A stretch of DNA of 64,000 nucleotides from Arcobacter sp. (GCA_020048055.1 JAIFNA010000006.1:124001-188000), one strand, 5' to 3'. Counted from the first letter of the stretch, positions 1-9,734 are shown. Notes: generated by a model from the letters alone, not told the origin. Numbers and translations: made by a program.

Positions 1-6
1 TAAAAG

Positions 7-678
7 ATGCATGTAGTAGTTTTACAATTTCCAGGGACAAACTGTGAATATGATACAAAATATGCATTTGAAAAATTAGGAGCTAAAGTTTCAATTGTTT
101 GGCATGAGGAAACTTCAATCCCGAGCGACACAACTTTAGTGATATTGCCTGGTGGATTTTCTTATGGGGATTACTTAAGAAGCGGAGCTTTAGCAAAACA
201 CGCACATATAATGGATGCTGTAAAAACTTACGCAGACAATGGTGGAAATGTGCTTGGTATTTGTAATGGATTTCAAATTTTAACTGAAACTGGACTTTTG
301 CCAGGGGCTTTAAAAAGAAATGACAATTTACATTTTATCTCAAAACATCATCACATAAAAGTTGTTAATAACAACAATAAATTTTTACAAGAATTACAAA
401 TTGGAGATGTTTTAAATATCCCAGTTGCTCACCATGATGGAAATTTCTATATTGATGAATTAGGACTTGGTGAACTTAAAGCAAATGGACAAATTTTACT
501 TCAATATTGTGATGTTAACGGAAACAATCAAGTTTTAAATGGAAGCATTGAGCAAATAGCAGGAATCTGTAACAAAAACAAAAATGTTTTTGGTCTTATG
601 CCTCATCCTGAAAGAGCAATGGAGATGTTGCTTGGATGTGATGATGGGATTAAAATGCTTCAGGGCTTTTTGAAATAA
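7..678 (+). CDS. purQ: Phosphoribosylformylglycinamidine synthase, glutaminase subunit PurQ
   Basis: Glutamine amidotransferase subunit of FGAM synthase, step 4 of purine synthesis; it supplies ammonia to PurL together with PurS. The 223-residue protein is a complete class I amidotransferase: the nucleophile lies in GICNGFQ (Cys86) and the His/Glu pair in LMPHPER (about 197-203). A TAA at bases 1-3, four bases before the ATG, is probably the end of purS, the usual upstream partner. The next gene follows after 14 bases, so the cluster is probably co-transcribed. Confidence 0.97.
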   Translation: MHVVVLQFPGTNCEYDTKYAFEKLGAKVSIVWHEETSIPSDTTLVILPGGFSYGDYLRSGALAKHAHIMDAVKTYADNGGNVLGICNGFQILTETGLLPGALKRNDNLHFISKHHHIKVVNNNNKFLQELQIGDVLNIPVAHHDGNFYIDELGLGELKANGQILLQYCDVNGNNQVLNGSIEQIAGICNKNKNVFGLMPHPERAMEMLLGCDDGIKMLQGFLK

Positions 679-692
679 TCGGCAAATAAAAT

Positions 693-1844
693 ATGATAAA
701 AAATTTCTTATTTATTTTTAGCTTTTTAATTGCACTTTTTTTAACACCACTTTATTGTGCTGATGAAACTAGTGCTAAGCCTGATGTTGAAGCACTTTTT
801 TCAACACAATCTGCACCAAGCACAACCACAACTTCAGAACAAACTTCAAAAGTTTTGTACGCAAAATATATATCATACCCTAGTGAAGTAAGAAGCAAAG
901 AGAGATTTGAAGTTAAGATGGAAGCTAGTGTTTTGATGCCAAAAGATAGTGTATTTTCATTGTTTACCGACATTCCAGACACGCCAGAGTTAGAAAAAAT
1001 GACCGACGAAATTGTTTGGTATAAAAAAAGTGATGGCAAATATGAAGCAACGCTTACATTTAAGTCAAAAAACAAAGAGTTTAAATTTCCAATTATTGGA
1101 CTTTCTATTCTTGATGCAAATAATGCAACAATCGATAAGACGCTACTTGTTCTTGATAACATAAAATTTAAAAGTTTATCCACAAGTAAAGAGTTTTATA
1201 CAAATGTTACTGCCTCTACATTAAGTGTTAAAAATCTCAAAATTAAACAATATAGCAACAGTGAGCTTCTTTGTTCAATGGAGATACATGGAACAGGGAG
1301 TAATTTGGGTGAGTTTAGAATTCCAAAATATTCAAACCAAGGGAGAAAAGAGTTAATTAAACGAAATGGTGAAGAGGTGCTTTATTATTTTGTAATTATC
1401 CCAATTGAGACACCAATTTTAAGATTTGATTATTTTAATTCTATGCAGCAAACTGTTGTAACTGCTGAAATCCCTATTATTTTAGAGGAAGATTTGGTAA
1501 GCACACAAACAGGACTTAATCCAAATGAAGGAAATATGGACTTTTATAAGCAAATATTTTTTGCATTTATTGCGACAACTTTTTTTATGATTTATTATTA
1601 TAGAAAAAATAAAATTTATCTGTTTATTGCTGTAATTTCATCTTTGATCTTAATTAATATGTTGATGCCAAATGGAAATACAACACTTAAAAAAGATGAA
1701 AAAGTATATATCTTGCCAACATCGAATTCAACAGTGTTTAAAGTTATAGCAGAAGAAGAGGAAGTTGAAGTATTGTTATCAAGAGATGGATTTAAAAAGG
1801 TATTGTTTAAAAATAATAATATCGGTTGGGTAAAAAGTGAGTAA
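693..1844 (+). CDS. Envelope protein with C-terminal SH3-like domain
   Basis: A 383-residue protein of unknown exact function. Visible parts: an N-terminal signal peptide ending near Cys22, a Ser/Thr-rich linker to about residue 50, a large extracytoplasmic region resembling BatD-like beta domains, two hydrophobic segments (about 285-325), then a terminal bacterial SH3-like domain ending in a GWVKSE motif. Its place between purQ and plsC is conserved in Campylobacterota. SH3 modules of this type often bind cell-wall peptides, so a wall-associated role is an inference. It overlaps plsC by 8 bases. Confidence 0.8.
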   Translation: MIKNFLFIFSFLIALFLTPLYCADETSAKPDVEALFSTQSAPSTTTTSEQTSKVLYAKYISYPSEVRSKERFEVKMEASVLMPKDSVFSLFTDIPDTPELEKMTDEIVWYKKSDGKYEATLTFKSKNKEFKFPIIGLSILDANNATIDKTLLVLDNIKFKSLSTSKEFYTNVTASTLSVKNLKIKQYSNSELLCSMEIHGTGSNLGEFRIPKYSNQGRKELIKRNGEEVLYYFVIIPIETPILRFDYFNSMQQTVVTAEIPIILEEDLVSTQTGLNPNEGNMDFYKQIFFAFIATTFFMIYYYRKNKIYLFIAVISSLILINMLMPNGNTTLKKDEKVYILPTSNSTVFKVIAEEEEVEVLLSRDGFKKVLFKNNNIGWVKSE

Positions 1845-2517
1845 ATTAAGAGGTATACTTATCCTGATGCAATTTGGAATTACAGTTTCAATAACTATAA
1901 TTTTGATGTATTTGTTTAACGGCAAAAATAGAACCGTAAGACAATTTTGGGCGAAAATGCAACTTAAACTTATGGGTGCAAATATAATCTCAAATGGTCA
2001 ATATGATAGTGATGCTGATATGCTTATTTTTAACCACCAATCGATGATGGATATTGTTTTATTTGAGGCGATAGCTTCTCGAGATTTAGCATGGGTTGCA
2101 AAACAAGAGATAGCATCTATCCCTTGGTTTGGACATATTTTAAAAGCCCCAAAGATGATAATAGTTGAAAGAGAAAGCAAAAGAAGTTTGGTAGGACTAT
2201 TGAAGGATTCTAAAGATAGACTTGATAGTGGAAGGCAACTTTGTATTTTTCCTGAAGGTACAAGAACTGATGGGAAAGAACTTAGAAGTTTTAAAGCTGG
2301 AGCAAAAGTAATAGCTGAAAAGTATAGTTTAAAAGTTCAACCAATTGTTATAGTTGGCTCAATTGATGTCTTTGATTCAAAAAGGGTTATTCAAACAAGT
2401 GGTGATATAAATATTATCTATCTTCCAACTGTGAAAGCAGATAGAGAAACCCCTTGGTATGAAGATTGTGAGTCAAAGATGAGAGAAAGTTTAAAAAATA
2501 CCCTTTTGGAGAGATGA
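1837..2517 (+). CDS. plsC: 1-acyl-sn-glycerol-3-phosphate acyltransferase
   Basis: Transfers an acyl chain to the sn-2 position of lysophosphatidic acid, giving phosphatidic acid at the inner membrane. The acyltransferase motifs are intact: NHQSMMD gives the HX4D catalytic pair (His67, Asp72), and FPEGTR (138-143) forms the glycerol-phosphate pocket. A hydrophobic N-terminal segment (8-27) should anchor it. The 226-residue length is typical. The start is a GTG overlapping the upstream stop, which suggests translational coupling. Confidence 0.95.
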   Translation: MSKLRGILILMQFGITVSITIILMYLFNGKNRTVRQFWAKMQLKLMGANIISNGQYDSDADMLIFNHQSMMDIVLFEAIASRDLAWVAKQEIASIPWFGHILKAPKMIIVERESKRSLVGLLKDSKDRLDSGRQLCIFPEGTRTDGKELRSFKAGAKVIAEKYSLKVQPIVIVGSIDVFDSKRVIQTSGDINIIYLPTVKADRETPWYEDCESKMRESLKNTLLER

Positions 2518-3419
2518 TGGAAGCGTTGGAATTAGTAAAAGAGCAAATAAAATCTTATGTTGATGAGATATCAGATAGTAAGAGTAAGGAGTTGCTTGAA
2601 CTTTTACCATCTGGAAAAATGTTAAGAAGTAAACTAATTTTAAAAATTGCTGGGGCTAATGAGCAATCCATAAGACTTTGTGCAATTGTTGAGATGATTC
2701 ACGCTGCTTCATTATTGCATGATGATGTGATTGATGATGCTACAACTAGAAGAGGTCAAGAGACAATAAATAGTTTGTTTGATAATAAAACATCAATTAT
2801 GTTTGGCGATATTTTGTACTCTAAAGCATTTACTGAACTTACAAAGATGCCAAATGATGTATCTTATGCTATCTCAAATGCAGTAACTTTACTTAGCGTT
2901 GGTGAGCTTTTAGATGTTGAACTTAGTAAAACTTTTAATACTTCTTATGATAGATACCTAGATATGATTTATAAAAAAACAGCTTCATTGATTGAGGCGA
3001 GTGCTTATAGTGCTGCTAGTTTGTCATCAAAAAATCTTGAAAATTTTAAAACTTATGGGAGAAATTTGGGGCTAGCTTTTCAAATGGTTGATGATATTTT
3101 AGATATCACTGAAGATAGTCAAAAGCTAGGAAAACCTGCAATGCTTGATTTTGTTGAGGGAAAAGTAACAATCCCATATCTTTTACTTTTTGATAGATTG
3201 GATGATGAGGATAAAAGTAAACTAGTATCTCTTTATAAAAAAACATTAAATGCCAATGAACTATCTTGGATAAAAACTAAGATGGAAACAACTTTAGCAA
3301 TACAAGACAGTATTGATATGGGGAAAAAATATGGCTTTGAGGCTATTGAAGCTATTAAAGATGAATCAAATGATGATTTGATTTTAATAATGAAAGCGAT
3401 GATAGATAGAGATTTTTAA
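2514..3419 (+). CDS. Polyprenyl diphosphate synthase (octaprenyl/heptaprenyl type)
   Basis: Trans-isoprenyl diphosphate synthase that condenses IPP units, most likely to make the menaquinone side chain. Both Asp-rich motifs are present: DDVID (70-74), followed by a conserved RRG, and DDILD (193-197). Length is 301 residues. Two ATG codons lie in tandem at 2514 and 2517; the TGGAGAG element at 2507-2513 fits the second one slightly better. The ATG overlaps the plsC stop. Product chain length cannot be decided by eye, so I give no symbol. Confidence 0.93.
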   Translation: MMEALELVKEQIKSYVDEISDSKSKELLELLPSGKMLRSKLILKIAGANEQSIRLCAIVEMIHAASLLHDDVIDDATTRRGQETINSLFDNKTSIMFGDILYSKAFTELTKMPNDVSYAISNAVTLLSVGELLDVELSKTFNTSYDRYLDMIYKKTASLIEASAYSAASLSSKNLENFKTYGRNLGLAFQMVDDILDITEDSQKLGKPAMLDFVEGKVTIPYLLLFDRLDDEDKSKLVSLYKKTLNANELSWIKTKMETTLAIQDSIDMGKKYGFEAIEAIKDESNDDLILIMKAMIDRDF

Positions 3420-3426
3420 TTCAGCA

Positions 3427-4350
3427 ATGAAACAAATAGCAATCATAGCACCAACGGCTTCAGGGAAAACAGCACTTTCAATAAAATTAGCAACACAAAC
3501 AAATAGTATTATTGTTTCACTTGATAGCCTTTCGATATATAAAGAGATAGATATAAGTTCCGCAAAACCAACCTTTCGTGAAAGGGGTGGAATTGTACAT
3601 TTTGGGATTGATGAAATTTCCCCTAATGAGCCTTTTGATGTTATTAAATTTATAGAAATTTATGAAAAAGCTAAAAGATTTGCTAAGGAAAACAACAAAA
3701 ATATCATTATTGTTGGCGGAACAAGTTTCTATCTCAAAGCACTAATCTATGGTATTTCAAATGCTCCAATTATCTCTAATGAAACTCAATTAGCAGCAAA
3801 TGAGATGATGAGTAATCTTCAAAATTCATATCAATATTTACATAATATCGACCCATATTATATGAAAGATATAAAGCCACAAGATAGTTACAGGATTGAA
3901 AAAGCACTCTCGTTGTATCTTGAAACAAAACTGATTCCTAGTGAGTTTTTTAGATTAAATCCTCCAATACCAACAATAAATAAAGATGAAATAAAACTTT
4001 TTGAGATAGTTTGGGATAGGGATATTTTGCGAACTAGAATACGACTAAGAACAAAACAGATTATAGAAAATGGACTTCTTGATGAGGTGATATTTTTAGA
4101 GAAAAAATACTCAAGGGATATTTTACCTATGGGTTCAATTGGGATAAAAGAGGGACTAGAATATCTTGATGGAAAAATTACAAAATTAGAATTGGAAGAT
4201 AGGATAGCATTTGCTACAAATGGACTAGCAAAACGACAAAGAACTTTTAATAATGGTCAATTTGAGGGTGTTTATAAAGGTGATGTTTTAGAGTTGCATG
4301 GCGTTATAATGGACTATTTTAATAACTCTTTGGCTAATATCTCCCAATGA
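3427..4350 (+). CDS. miaA: tRNA dimethylallyltransferase
   Basis: Adds a dimethylallyl group from DMAPP to N6 of A37 in tRNAs that read UNN codons. The 307-residue protein has the P-loop APTASGKT (8-15), the downstream DSLSIYKEIDISSAKP segment and the RQRTF motif near the C terminus. Substrate supply links it to the isoprenoid enzyme just upstream. The stop overlaps the start of the next gene in an ATGA arrangement, so the two are translationally coupled. Confidence 0.96.
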   Translation: MKQIAIIAPTASGKTALSIKLATQTNSIIVSLDSLSIYKEIDISSAKPTFRERGGIVHFGIDEISPNEPFDVIKFIEIYEKAKRFAKENNKNIIIVGGTSFYLKALIYGISNAPIISNETQLAANEMMSNLQNSYQYLHNIDPYYMKDIKPQDSYRIEKALSLYLETKLIPSEFFRLNPPIPTINKDEIKLFEIVWDRDILRTRIRLRTKQIIENGLLDEVIFLEKKYSRDILPMGSIGIKEGLEYLDGKITKLELEDRIAFATNGLAKRQRTFNNGQFEGVYKGDVLELHGVIMDYFNNSLANISQ

Positions 4351-5000
4351 AAAAAGAGGAAAAATTAATAATATTTGATATGGACGGGACACTTATTGAT
4401 AGTGGTTTGGTTATTACAAATACAATCAACTATGTTAGGTCAAAATTTAACCTACAACCAATAGCAAAAGCGATAATGCTTGAAAATCTAAATGATCCAG
4501 GTATAAACAGTGCTAAATTTTTTTATGGAACTGAAGCATTTACTGATGAGCAAAGGGTTTATTTTAACGAATATTATGATGTTCATTGTATTAGTGATAT
4601 AGTTTTGTATGATGGCATTTATGAGCTTTTATCTCATTTATCCAATCGATATGTTTTAAGTGTAGCTACAAATGCAAATAGTGTTTATGCGCATAAAATG
4701 TTAGATTTTTTAGAGATAAAAAAGTTTTTTGGTTTGATTGTTGGTGCTGATATGGTAAATGCTCCAAAGCCAAGTGGAGATATGCTTAGATATAGCCTTG
4801 AAAAGCTTCAGATACACAAAACAAATGCTATTTTAATTGGTGATAGTAAAAAAGATTTATACGCTGCAAATGATTGTGGCATGGACTCAATTTTAGTTGA
4901 TTGGGGATTTACAACATTTTCTAACGAGGAGAAGATTATAATAAAAGATATAAAATCTTTAAAGTTAAAAATAGATGAAATTATGTGGAGTAAAATATGA
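4347..5000 (+). CDS. HAD-family phosphatase (phosphoglycolate phosphatase-like)
   Basis: Haloacid dehalogenase-type hydrolase of 217 residues. Motif I is FDMDGT with catalytic Asp11 and Asp13, motif III Lys lies in NAPKPSG, and motif IV is IGDSKKD. A helical cap between motifs I and II places it with the phosphoglycolate phosphatase-like subgroup. The substrate is unknown. It overlaps miaA and the following small gene by four bases each, so it is part of one tightly coupled run. A second HAD protein of equal length occurs at 44997-45650. Confidence 0.88.
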   Translation: MKKEEKLIIFDMDGTLIDSGLVITNTINYVRSKFNLQPIAKAIMLENLNDPGINSAKFFYGTEAFTDEQRVYFNEYYDVHCISDIVLYDGIYELLSHLSNRYVLSVATNANSVYAHKMLDFLEIKKFFGLIVGADMVNAPKPSGDMLRYSLEKLQIHKTNAILIGDSKKDLYAANDCGMDSILVDWGFTTFSNEEKIIIKDIKSLKLKIDEIMWSKI

Positions 5001-5296
5001 AAATAATAATACCAGTTGATATTGATGATATAGATGATGCAAAAATAGTACCAATAGCCGAGGCAATAAAGTGGCTTTATTTTGAGATGGATGGTGGAAA
5101 GCCAACAAATGAAAAGTTTTACGATAATTGGGAAGAGATTGAAGATGTTGAAGTTGTAATTGTAAAAAATCAAAACGAGTATGTTTGGCCTTTTATGGAG
5201 CGAAATATTTCAGTTTTGGTGGCTTCTACGCAACTTTACTTTGAGGATATTGTTGAGGCGTATATTTTTAAAGAACTTTACGATTTAAATAATTAA
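4997..5296 (+). CDS. Small acidic protein of unknown function
   Basis: A 99-residue, strongly acidic protein. The opening KIIIPVD resembles the first strand of NifX/NifB-like (dinitrogenase iron-molybdenum cofactor superfamily) domains, and the length is right for that fold, but no ligand residues can be recognised, so this is only a possibility. Its ATG overlaps the stop of the HAD phosphatase (ATGA), and the barrel protein gene begins eight bases after its end, so it belongs to the same transcription unit. Confidence 0.75.
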   Translation: MKIIIPVDIDDIDDAKIVPIAEAIKWLYFEMDGGKPTNEKFYDNWEEIEDVEVVIVKNQNEYVWPFMERNISVLVASTQLYFEDIVEAYIFKELYDLNN

Positions 5297-5304
5297 GGAA
5301 AAAA

Positions 5305-5892
5305 ATGAAAAAAATAATATTTAGTATAGCTTTTGCAATTTCCCTTTTTGGTGAAAATGTTGCGGTTAAAAATAGTGAATATATCGATGTAACTAAACTT
5401 GATATTGTTGATATTAGGGCTTTTGTTGGAGTTGATGGAGCTTATCAATATTCGCTCTCAAGTGAAAATCTTGATAAAACAGGTTTTGGTTTTAGTGTTT
5501 ATGCAGGGGTGCCTATTTTTGATACGGAGTTAATAATTAAAAAACAACTATCATCAACAAACGCATTGGAGCTTGATAATAATAGTATAGCACTTAATAT
5601 ACCATTTGGAGGAACTGGCTCAAGATTGCTTTATGCTGGGATAATCGGTGGAAATTCTAAAGTAACTTTTAACGAAAGCACAGCAAATTCTTATGGGTTA
5701 GTCGATAGAGCAAATGATGGAAATTTTTATGGTTTGCATATAGGAAAAAGATATAAATTTAGTGAAAACTTTTTTGGAAGACTAGAATTTGAATATTTAA
5801 AATACAATTTTGATGTTAAAACACAAAGTGGAAAAGATTTTAGTTTAGATAGTTCTTTTGGGGCAATTTACGGAGTTGAGTATAGATTTTAA
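5305..5892 (+). CDS. Small outer-membrane beta-barrel protein
   Basis: A 195-residue secreted protein with a short signal peptide (1-16, ending near LFGE) and alternating polar/hydrophobic strands typical of an 8-stranded OmpA/OmpW-like barrel. The chain ends in YRF, the aromatic C-terminal signature read by the BAM complex. An AAGGAA ribosome-binding site precedes the ATG. Its function is unknown: size-class small porin or structural barrel are both possible. Confidence 0.72.
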   Translation: MKKIIFSIAFAISLFGENVAVKNSEYIDVTKLDIVDIRAFVGVDGAYQYSLSSENLDKTGFGFSVYAGVPIFDTELIIKKQLSSTNALELDNNSIALNIPFGGTGSRLLYAGIIGGNSKVTFNESTANSYGLVDRANDGNFYGLHIGKRYKFSENFFGRLEFEYLKYNFDVKTQSGKDFSLDSSFGAIYGVEYRF

Positions 5893-5905
5893 TGGGGATT
5901 TAGCT

Positions 5906-6904
5906 TTAAACTAAATCACACCCTTTTTCACCTTCAACAATCTCTCCGATGATATATCCATCAGTATTTGCTAAAATAGCATCTACGTTTGATGGGTTAA
6001 CTACCAAAATCATACCAACACCCATGTTGAATGCCCGATACATTTCAGCTTCTTCTACATATTTCCCCATAAGTTCAAAGATAGGAAGTACTTTTACTTT
6101 TGATTTTGTAACCTTGGCTCGCAAATGGTCAGGTAAAACTCTTGGAAGATTTTCTATGATGCCTCCTCCTGTGATATGAGCTAACGCATTGATTTTATCT
6201 TTGTTTGCTTTGAATTCTTTTACATAAATTCTTGTTGGTTCAAGTAGGGTTTGAATCAAAGTTCGTCCATTAAACTCATCTTCAAATTTCATCCCTAATT
6301 TTTCTAAAAGAAGTTTTCTAACCAAACTAAATCCATTTGAGTGAACTCCTGAGCTTGGAAGTGCTATCAAAATATCTCCAGCTTGAACTTGCTCTATTCT
6401 ATTCATTTCGGATTTTTCAGCTATCCCTACACAAAATCCAGCAAGGTCAAAATCACCCTCTTTATACATCCCTGGCATCTCAGCAGTTTCCCCACCAATT
6501 AACGCACACTCGCTTCTAATACAACCCTCAGCTATCCCTTTTACAACTTGTGTAGCTTCGGCTACTTCAAGTTTAGCAGTTGCATAATAATCTAGGAAAA
6601 AAAGTGGCTCTCCAAAATTACACAGTAAATCATTTGTACACATAGCAACCAAATCTATTCCAACTGTATCAAATATTCCACTGTCAATTGCAAGTTTTAG
6701 TTTTGTTCCAACGCCATCAGTTCCAGCCAAAATAACAGGTTCTTTGTACCCAGATGGAAGTTCAAAAGCGCCAGCAAATGAACCAATTCCACCTAAAACC
6801 CCAGGGATTCTTGTAGCTTTTACAAATGGTTTGATATTCTCTACAAAACTATTTCCTGCATCAATATCAACTCCAGCATCTTTGTATGAGATAGTAGACA
6901 TCAT
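5906..6904 (-). CDS. purM: Phosphoribosylformylglycinamidine cyclo-ligase (AIR synthetase)
   Basis: ATP-dependent closure of the imidazole ring, step 5 of purine synthesis. The 332-residue protein starts with the SYKDAGVDIDAGN segment, has the Gly-rich GGIGSFAGAF loop and GTDGVGTKLKLA, the ATP-binding VAMCTNDLL region and the IGGETAEMPG motif, all typical of PurM. It is convergent with the barrel gene. Its operon partner upstream is a small membrane protein seven bases away. Confidence 0.97.
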   Translation of the reverse strand: MMSTISYKDAGVDIDAGNSFVENIKPFVKATRIPGVLGGIGSFAGAFELPSGYKEPVILAGTDGVGTKLKLAIDSGIFDTVGIDLVAMCTNDLLCNFGEPLFFLDYYATAKLEVAEATQVVKGIAEGCIRSECALIGGETAEMPGMYKEGDFDLAGFCVGIAEKSEMNRIEQVQAGDILIALPSSGVHSNGFSLVRKLLLEKLGMKFEDEFNGRTLIQTLLEPTRIYVKEFKANKDKINALAHITGGGIIENLPRVLPDHLRAKVTKSKVKVLPIFELMGKYVEEAEMYRAFNMGVGMILVVNPSNVDAILANTDGYIIGEIVEGEKGCDLV

Positions 6905-6911
6905 TTTTCCT

Positions 6912-7118
6912 TTATTTTTCTTCAGGTGAATTTGTTTTGATTGAACATTTTTTTGTAATCATACAAAGTGGACAAAAGTCAATAATTCCAGCAATAAGTG
7001 GGATAATTCCCAAATAAAACCAAAGTACCCCAGTAAATACACCAGTTGATATTAAAACTATACCAAGTAGTATTCTAAATTTTCTACAAAAACCTCTTAT
7101 TTTATCGTATGTATTCAT
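6912..7118 (-). CDS. DUF2892 small membrane protein
   Basis: A 68-residue protein with two hydrophobic segments (about 16-31 and 33-46) and the hallmark FCPLCMI Cys motif (about 48-54) of the DUF2892/YgaP-like transmembrane family. In other bacteria this module is often linked to rhodanese domains and sulfur or cyanide handling. Here it stands alone in front of purM, with which it is probably co-transcribed. No catalytic residues are visible and the role is unknown. Confidence 0.85.
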   Translation of the reverse strand: MNTYDKIRGFCRKFRILLGIVLISTGVFTGVLWFYLGIIPLIAGIIDFCPLCMITKKCSIKTNSPEEK

Positions 7119-7236
7119 CGTTTTTTCCTTGCTTATTTACTTAAAATTTCCACGGATTGTATCTAAAAGGTGCTTAGATATATTTAGTACTATTTGTATC
7201 ACTTTTGTAAAAATTGAGTATTTATAACTGTTTCTA

Positions 7237-7311
7237 ATTGTAACAATATAATTAAATATTATTATGCAAGAGACAAAAAAGTTACAATGCTATTGTAATG
7301 CTATTTACAAT
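7237..7311. promoter_or_regulatory. Cluster of four ATTGTAA/TTACAAT boxes upstream of DUF485-actP
   Basis: The box ATTGTAA or its complement occurs at 7237-7243, 7282-7288, 7292-7298 and 7305-7311. The second and third form a perfect 7-base dyad with a GCT centre (7282-7298); the third and fourth form another with a 6-base gap. This looks like a regulator-binding array in front of the acetate transporter. One or more copies could also serve as a -10 element (TACAAT). The regulator is unknown. Confidence 0.45.
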
Positions 7312-7350
7312 ACCTAGACTTCAAACGAAAATTAAAAAAAGGAGAATATC

Positions 7351-7668
7351 ATGGATCAAAATATGGTTGAAAGAATCAAAGCAAATCCAAAGTATCAAGA
7401 ACTTGTTGAAAAACGAAGCTCTTTCGCATTAAAACTTACAATAGTTATGCTTGTAATGTATTATGCATTTATACTTGTAATTGCTTTTGATAAAGCACTT
7501 TTGGGTGTTAGTTTAAGTGGAGGGGTTACTACTGTTGGAATTCCTGTTGGAGTTGGAATAATTGTAATCTCATTTATTTTAACTGGAATTTATACAAATA
7601 GAGCCAATACAGAATTTGACGAACTTTCTAATGCAGTCAAAGATGATGTTGCAAAATGGAGTAAATAA
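7351..7668 (+). CDS. DUF485 membrane protein, partner of the acetate symporter
   Basis: A 105-residue protein with two transmembrane helices (about 27-47 and 60-84), a short [20 protein letters not shown] segment at the first helix, and charged ends. This is the DUF485/YjcH family, almost always encoded directly before actP. Its stop overlaps the actP ATG (TAATG). The likely role is in assembly or function of the symporter. The ribosome-binding site AAAGGAG is strong. Confidence 0.93.
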   Translation: MDQNMVERIKANPKYQELVEKRSSFALKLTIVMLVMYYAFILVIAFDKALLGVSLSGGVTTVGIPVGVGIIVISFILTGIYTNRANTEFDELSNAVKDDVAKWSK

Positions 7669-9479
7669 TGAAAAAAGTTATGTTAATTTTATCTGTACTA
7701 GCTTTTAGTGCTATAAGCTTATTTGGTGCTGGAGATATGGGTGTTGAGGGTCAAAGAGGTGTAAATGTTTCTGCGATCGTAATGTTCTTATTATTTGTTG
7801 GAGCAACATTAGGTATCACTTACTGGGCTGCAAAAAGAACAAAAACAGCAAAAGATTTCTACACAGCTGGTGGAGGAATTACAGGTTTCCAAAATGGTTT
7901 AGCAATTGCTGGAGATTATATGTCAGCTGCTTCTTTCCTTGGTATTTCTGGAATGGTTTATATGAAGGGTTATGATGGACTTATATATTCAATCGGTTTC
8001 CTTGTTGGTTGGCCAATTATTTTATTTATGATTGCTGAACAACTTAGAAATCTTGGAAAATATACATTTGCCGATGTTGCTTCATATAGACTTGGACAAA
8101 AAGAGATTAGAACTTTAGCTGCTATTGGTTCGCTTGTAACAGTTATTTTATACCTTATTGCTCAAATGGTTGGTGCTGGACAACTTATTAAAGTTCTTTT
8201 TGGACTTGATTATGAAATCGCAGTTGTACTTGTTGGTATCTTGATGATTTTATATGTAACATTTGGTGGTATGCTTGCAACTACTTGGGTACAGATTATT
8301 AAAGCTATTCTTTTATTATCTGGTGCTACATTTATTGCTATTGCTGTTCTTGCACATTATGGATTCTCATTTGATGCATTATTTAGTGCTGCTGTTGAGA
8401 TTAAACAACATATTGCTGTTGGAACTACTGCTGCTGCTGATTTAGCAAAAGAAGCTAATGCAACCGCTGCTGCACTTGCTATTGGTTCTAGTGATCCTGC
8501 TGTAATCGAAGCTGCAAAAGCTGCATCTGAAGCTGCTGCAAAAGCTGCAAAAGCTGCAAAAGAAGCAAATATTGACATAATGGCTCCAGGCGGACTTTTA
8601 AGTGACCCTATTTCTGCTATATCTTTAGGTCTTGCTCTTATGTTAGGAACTGCTGGTTTACCACATATCCTTATGAGATTCTTTACAGTTTCTGATGCAA
8701 AAGAGGCTAGAAAATCAGTATTCTTTGCAACTGGATTTATTGGATATTTTTATATTCTTACATTTATCATTGGTTTTGGTGCTATCGTTCTTGTTTCTCA
8801 AAATCCTGCTTATCTTGATGAAGCTGGAAAATTAATTGGTGGAACAAATATGGCTGCTATCCATTTAAGTCAAGCTGTTGGTGGTGATATTTTCTTAGGA
8901 TTTATTTCAGCTGTTGCGTTTGCTACAATCTTAGCGGTTGTTTCTGGACTAACTCTTGCTGGTGCTTCTGCTGTGTCTCACGACTTGTATGCTAGCGTTA
9001 TTGCAAAAGGTAAAGTTGATGAAATTAAAGAGATGAGAGTTTCTAAAATTTCAACTGTTATACTTGGTATAGTTGCTATTTTACTTGGTATTGCATTCCA
9101 AGAACAAAATATCGCATTTATGGTTGGTTTGGCATTTGCTATTGCTGCGTCATCTAACTTCCCTGTTTTATTCCTTTCAATTTACTGGAGTAAACTAACA
9201 ACAAGAGGTGCTGTAATTGGTGGAAGTTTAGGACTTGCAACAGCTATTATCCTTGTTATTCTTGGACCAACCGTTTGGGTTGATACATTGAAAAACGCAG
9301 AGGCTATTTTCCCTTATAAATATCCAGCTATTTTCTCTGTAACAGTTGCATTTGTTGGTATTTGGTTCTTCTCAATCACTGATAGAAGTGAAAGAGCTAG
9401 ACTTGATCAAGAAGGTTTTGAAGCACAAAATATCAGATGTCAAACTGGTATTGGAGCTGATGGAGCATCTGCTCACTAA
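7668..9479 (+). CDS. actP: Cation:acetate symporter (sodium:solute symporter family)
   Basis: Inner-membrane symporter of the SSS family that takes up acetate or a similar short carboxylate with a cation. It has a signal-like first segment, then TM helices with the family patterns [20 protein letters not shown] and YMSAASFLG, and later [10 protein letters not shown]. At 603 residues it is about 50 longer than E. coli ActP. The excess is an Ala/Lys-rich segment (about residues 240-305, with KAAKAAKEA-type repeats) between two TM helices, probably an extended helix in a loop. Transcription ends at a strong hairpin just downstream. Confidence 0.92.
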   Translation: MKKVMLILSVLAFSAISLFGAGDMGVEGQRGVNVSAIVMFLLFVGATLGITYWAAKRTKTAKDFYTAGGGITGFQNGLAIAGDYMSAASFLGISGMVYMKGYDGLIYSIGFLVGWPIILFMIAEQLRNLGKYTFADVASYRLGQKEIRTLAAIGSLVTVILYLIAQMVGAGQLIKVLFGLDYEIAVVLVGILMILYVTFGGMLATTWVQIIKAILLLSGATFIAIAVLAHYGFSFDALFSAAVEIKQHIAVGTTAAADLAKEANATAAALAIGSSDPAVIEAAKAASEAAAKAAKAAKEANIDIMAPGGLLSDPISAISLGLALMLGTAGLPHILMRFFTVSDAKEARKSVFFATGFIGYFYILTFIIGFGAIVLVSQNPAYLDEAGKLIGGTNMAAIHLSQAVGGDIFLGFISAVAFATILAVVSGLTLAGASAVSHDLYASVIAKGKVDEIKEMRVSKISTVILGIVAILLGIAFQEQNIAFMVGLAFAIAASSNFPVLFLSIYWSKLTTRGAVIGGSLGLATAIILVILGPTVWVDTLKNAEAIFPYKYPAIFSVTVAFVGIWFFSITDRSERARLDQEGFEAQNIRCQTGIGADGASAH

Positions 9480-9489
9480 TCTTTCTTTT

Positions 9490-9517
9490 AAAAAGTCGAC
9501 TTCGGTCGGCTTTTTTT
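9490..9517 (+). terminator. Intrinsic terminator after actP
   Basis: AAAAAGTCGAC, loop TTCG, GTCGGCTTTTT, then more T. The 11-base stem has one G-T pair, a UUCG tetraloop and a U-tract, and begins 11 bases after the actP stop codon. Confidence 0.93.
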
Positions 9518-9734
9518 ATTTAAGTATCTCCAACAAATAAATCTCTACAAAGTAGTTTTAGAGCTGTTCAAATCCACCACATACTTACTTTTTTACAAAA
9601 CTTATTCTCAAAATTTTTAGCAAAGCAAAATAAAAGTTATAATCGGTAAACTTCCGCTTTTTAAAAAATCAATATTGCATCGTCAAAATAAATTTCAAAA
9701 AAATAAATTTTTCAAAATACCAAAAAGGAACAAC

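Noticed and set aside
752-1183. 143-codon frame antisense to the SH3-domain protein gene
   Set aside because: Ser/Leu-rich antisense composition, no known motif and covered by a well-supported gene.
5897-5917. GATTTAG/CTAAATC dyad at the purM end
   Set aside because: Short, A/T-rich, without a T-run; chance is likely, so it is not listed as a terminator.
9555-9569. GTTTTAGAGCTGTTC looks like the start of a type II CRISPR repeat
   Set aside because: It occurs once, with no second copy or spacer pattern nearby and no cas genes in the window; a chance match in A/T-rich DNA.
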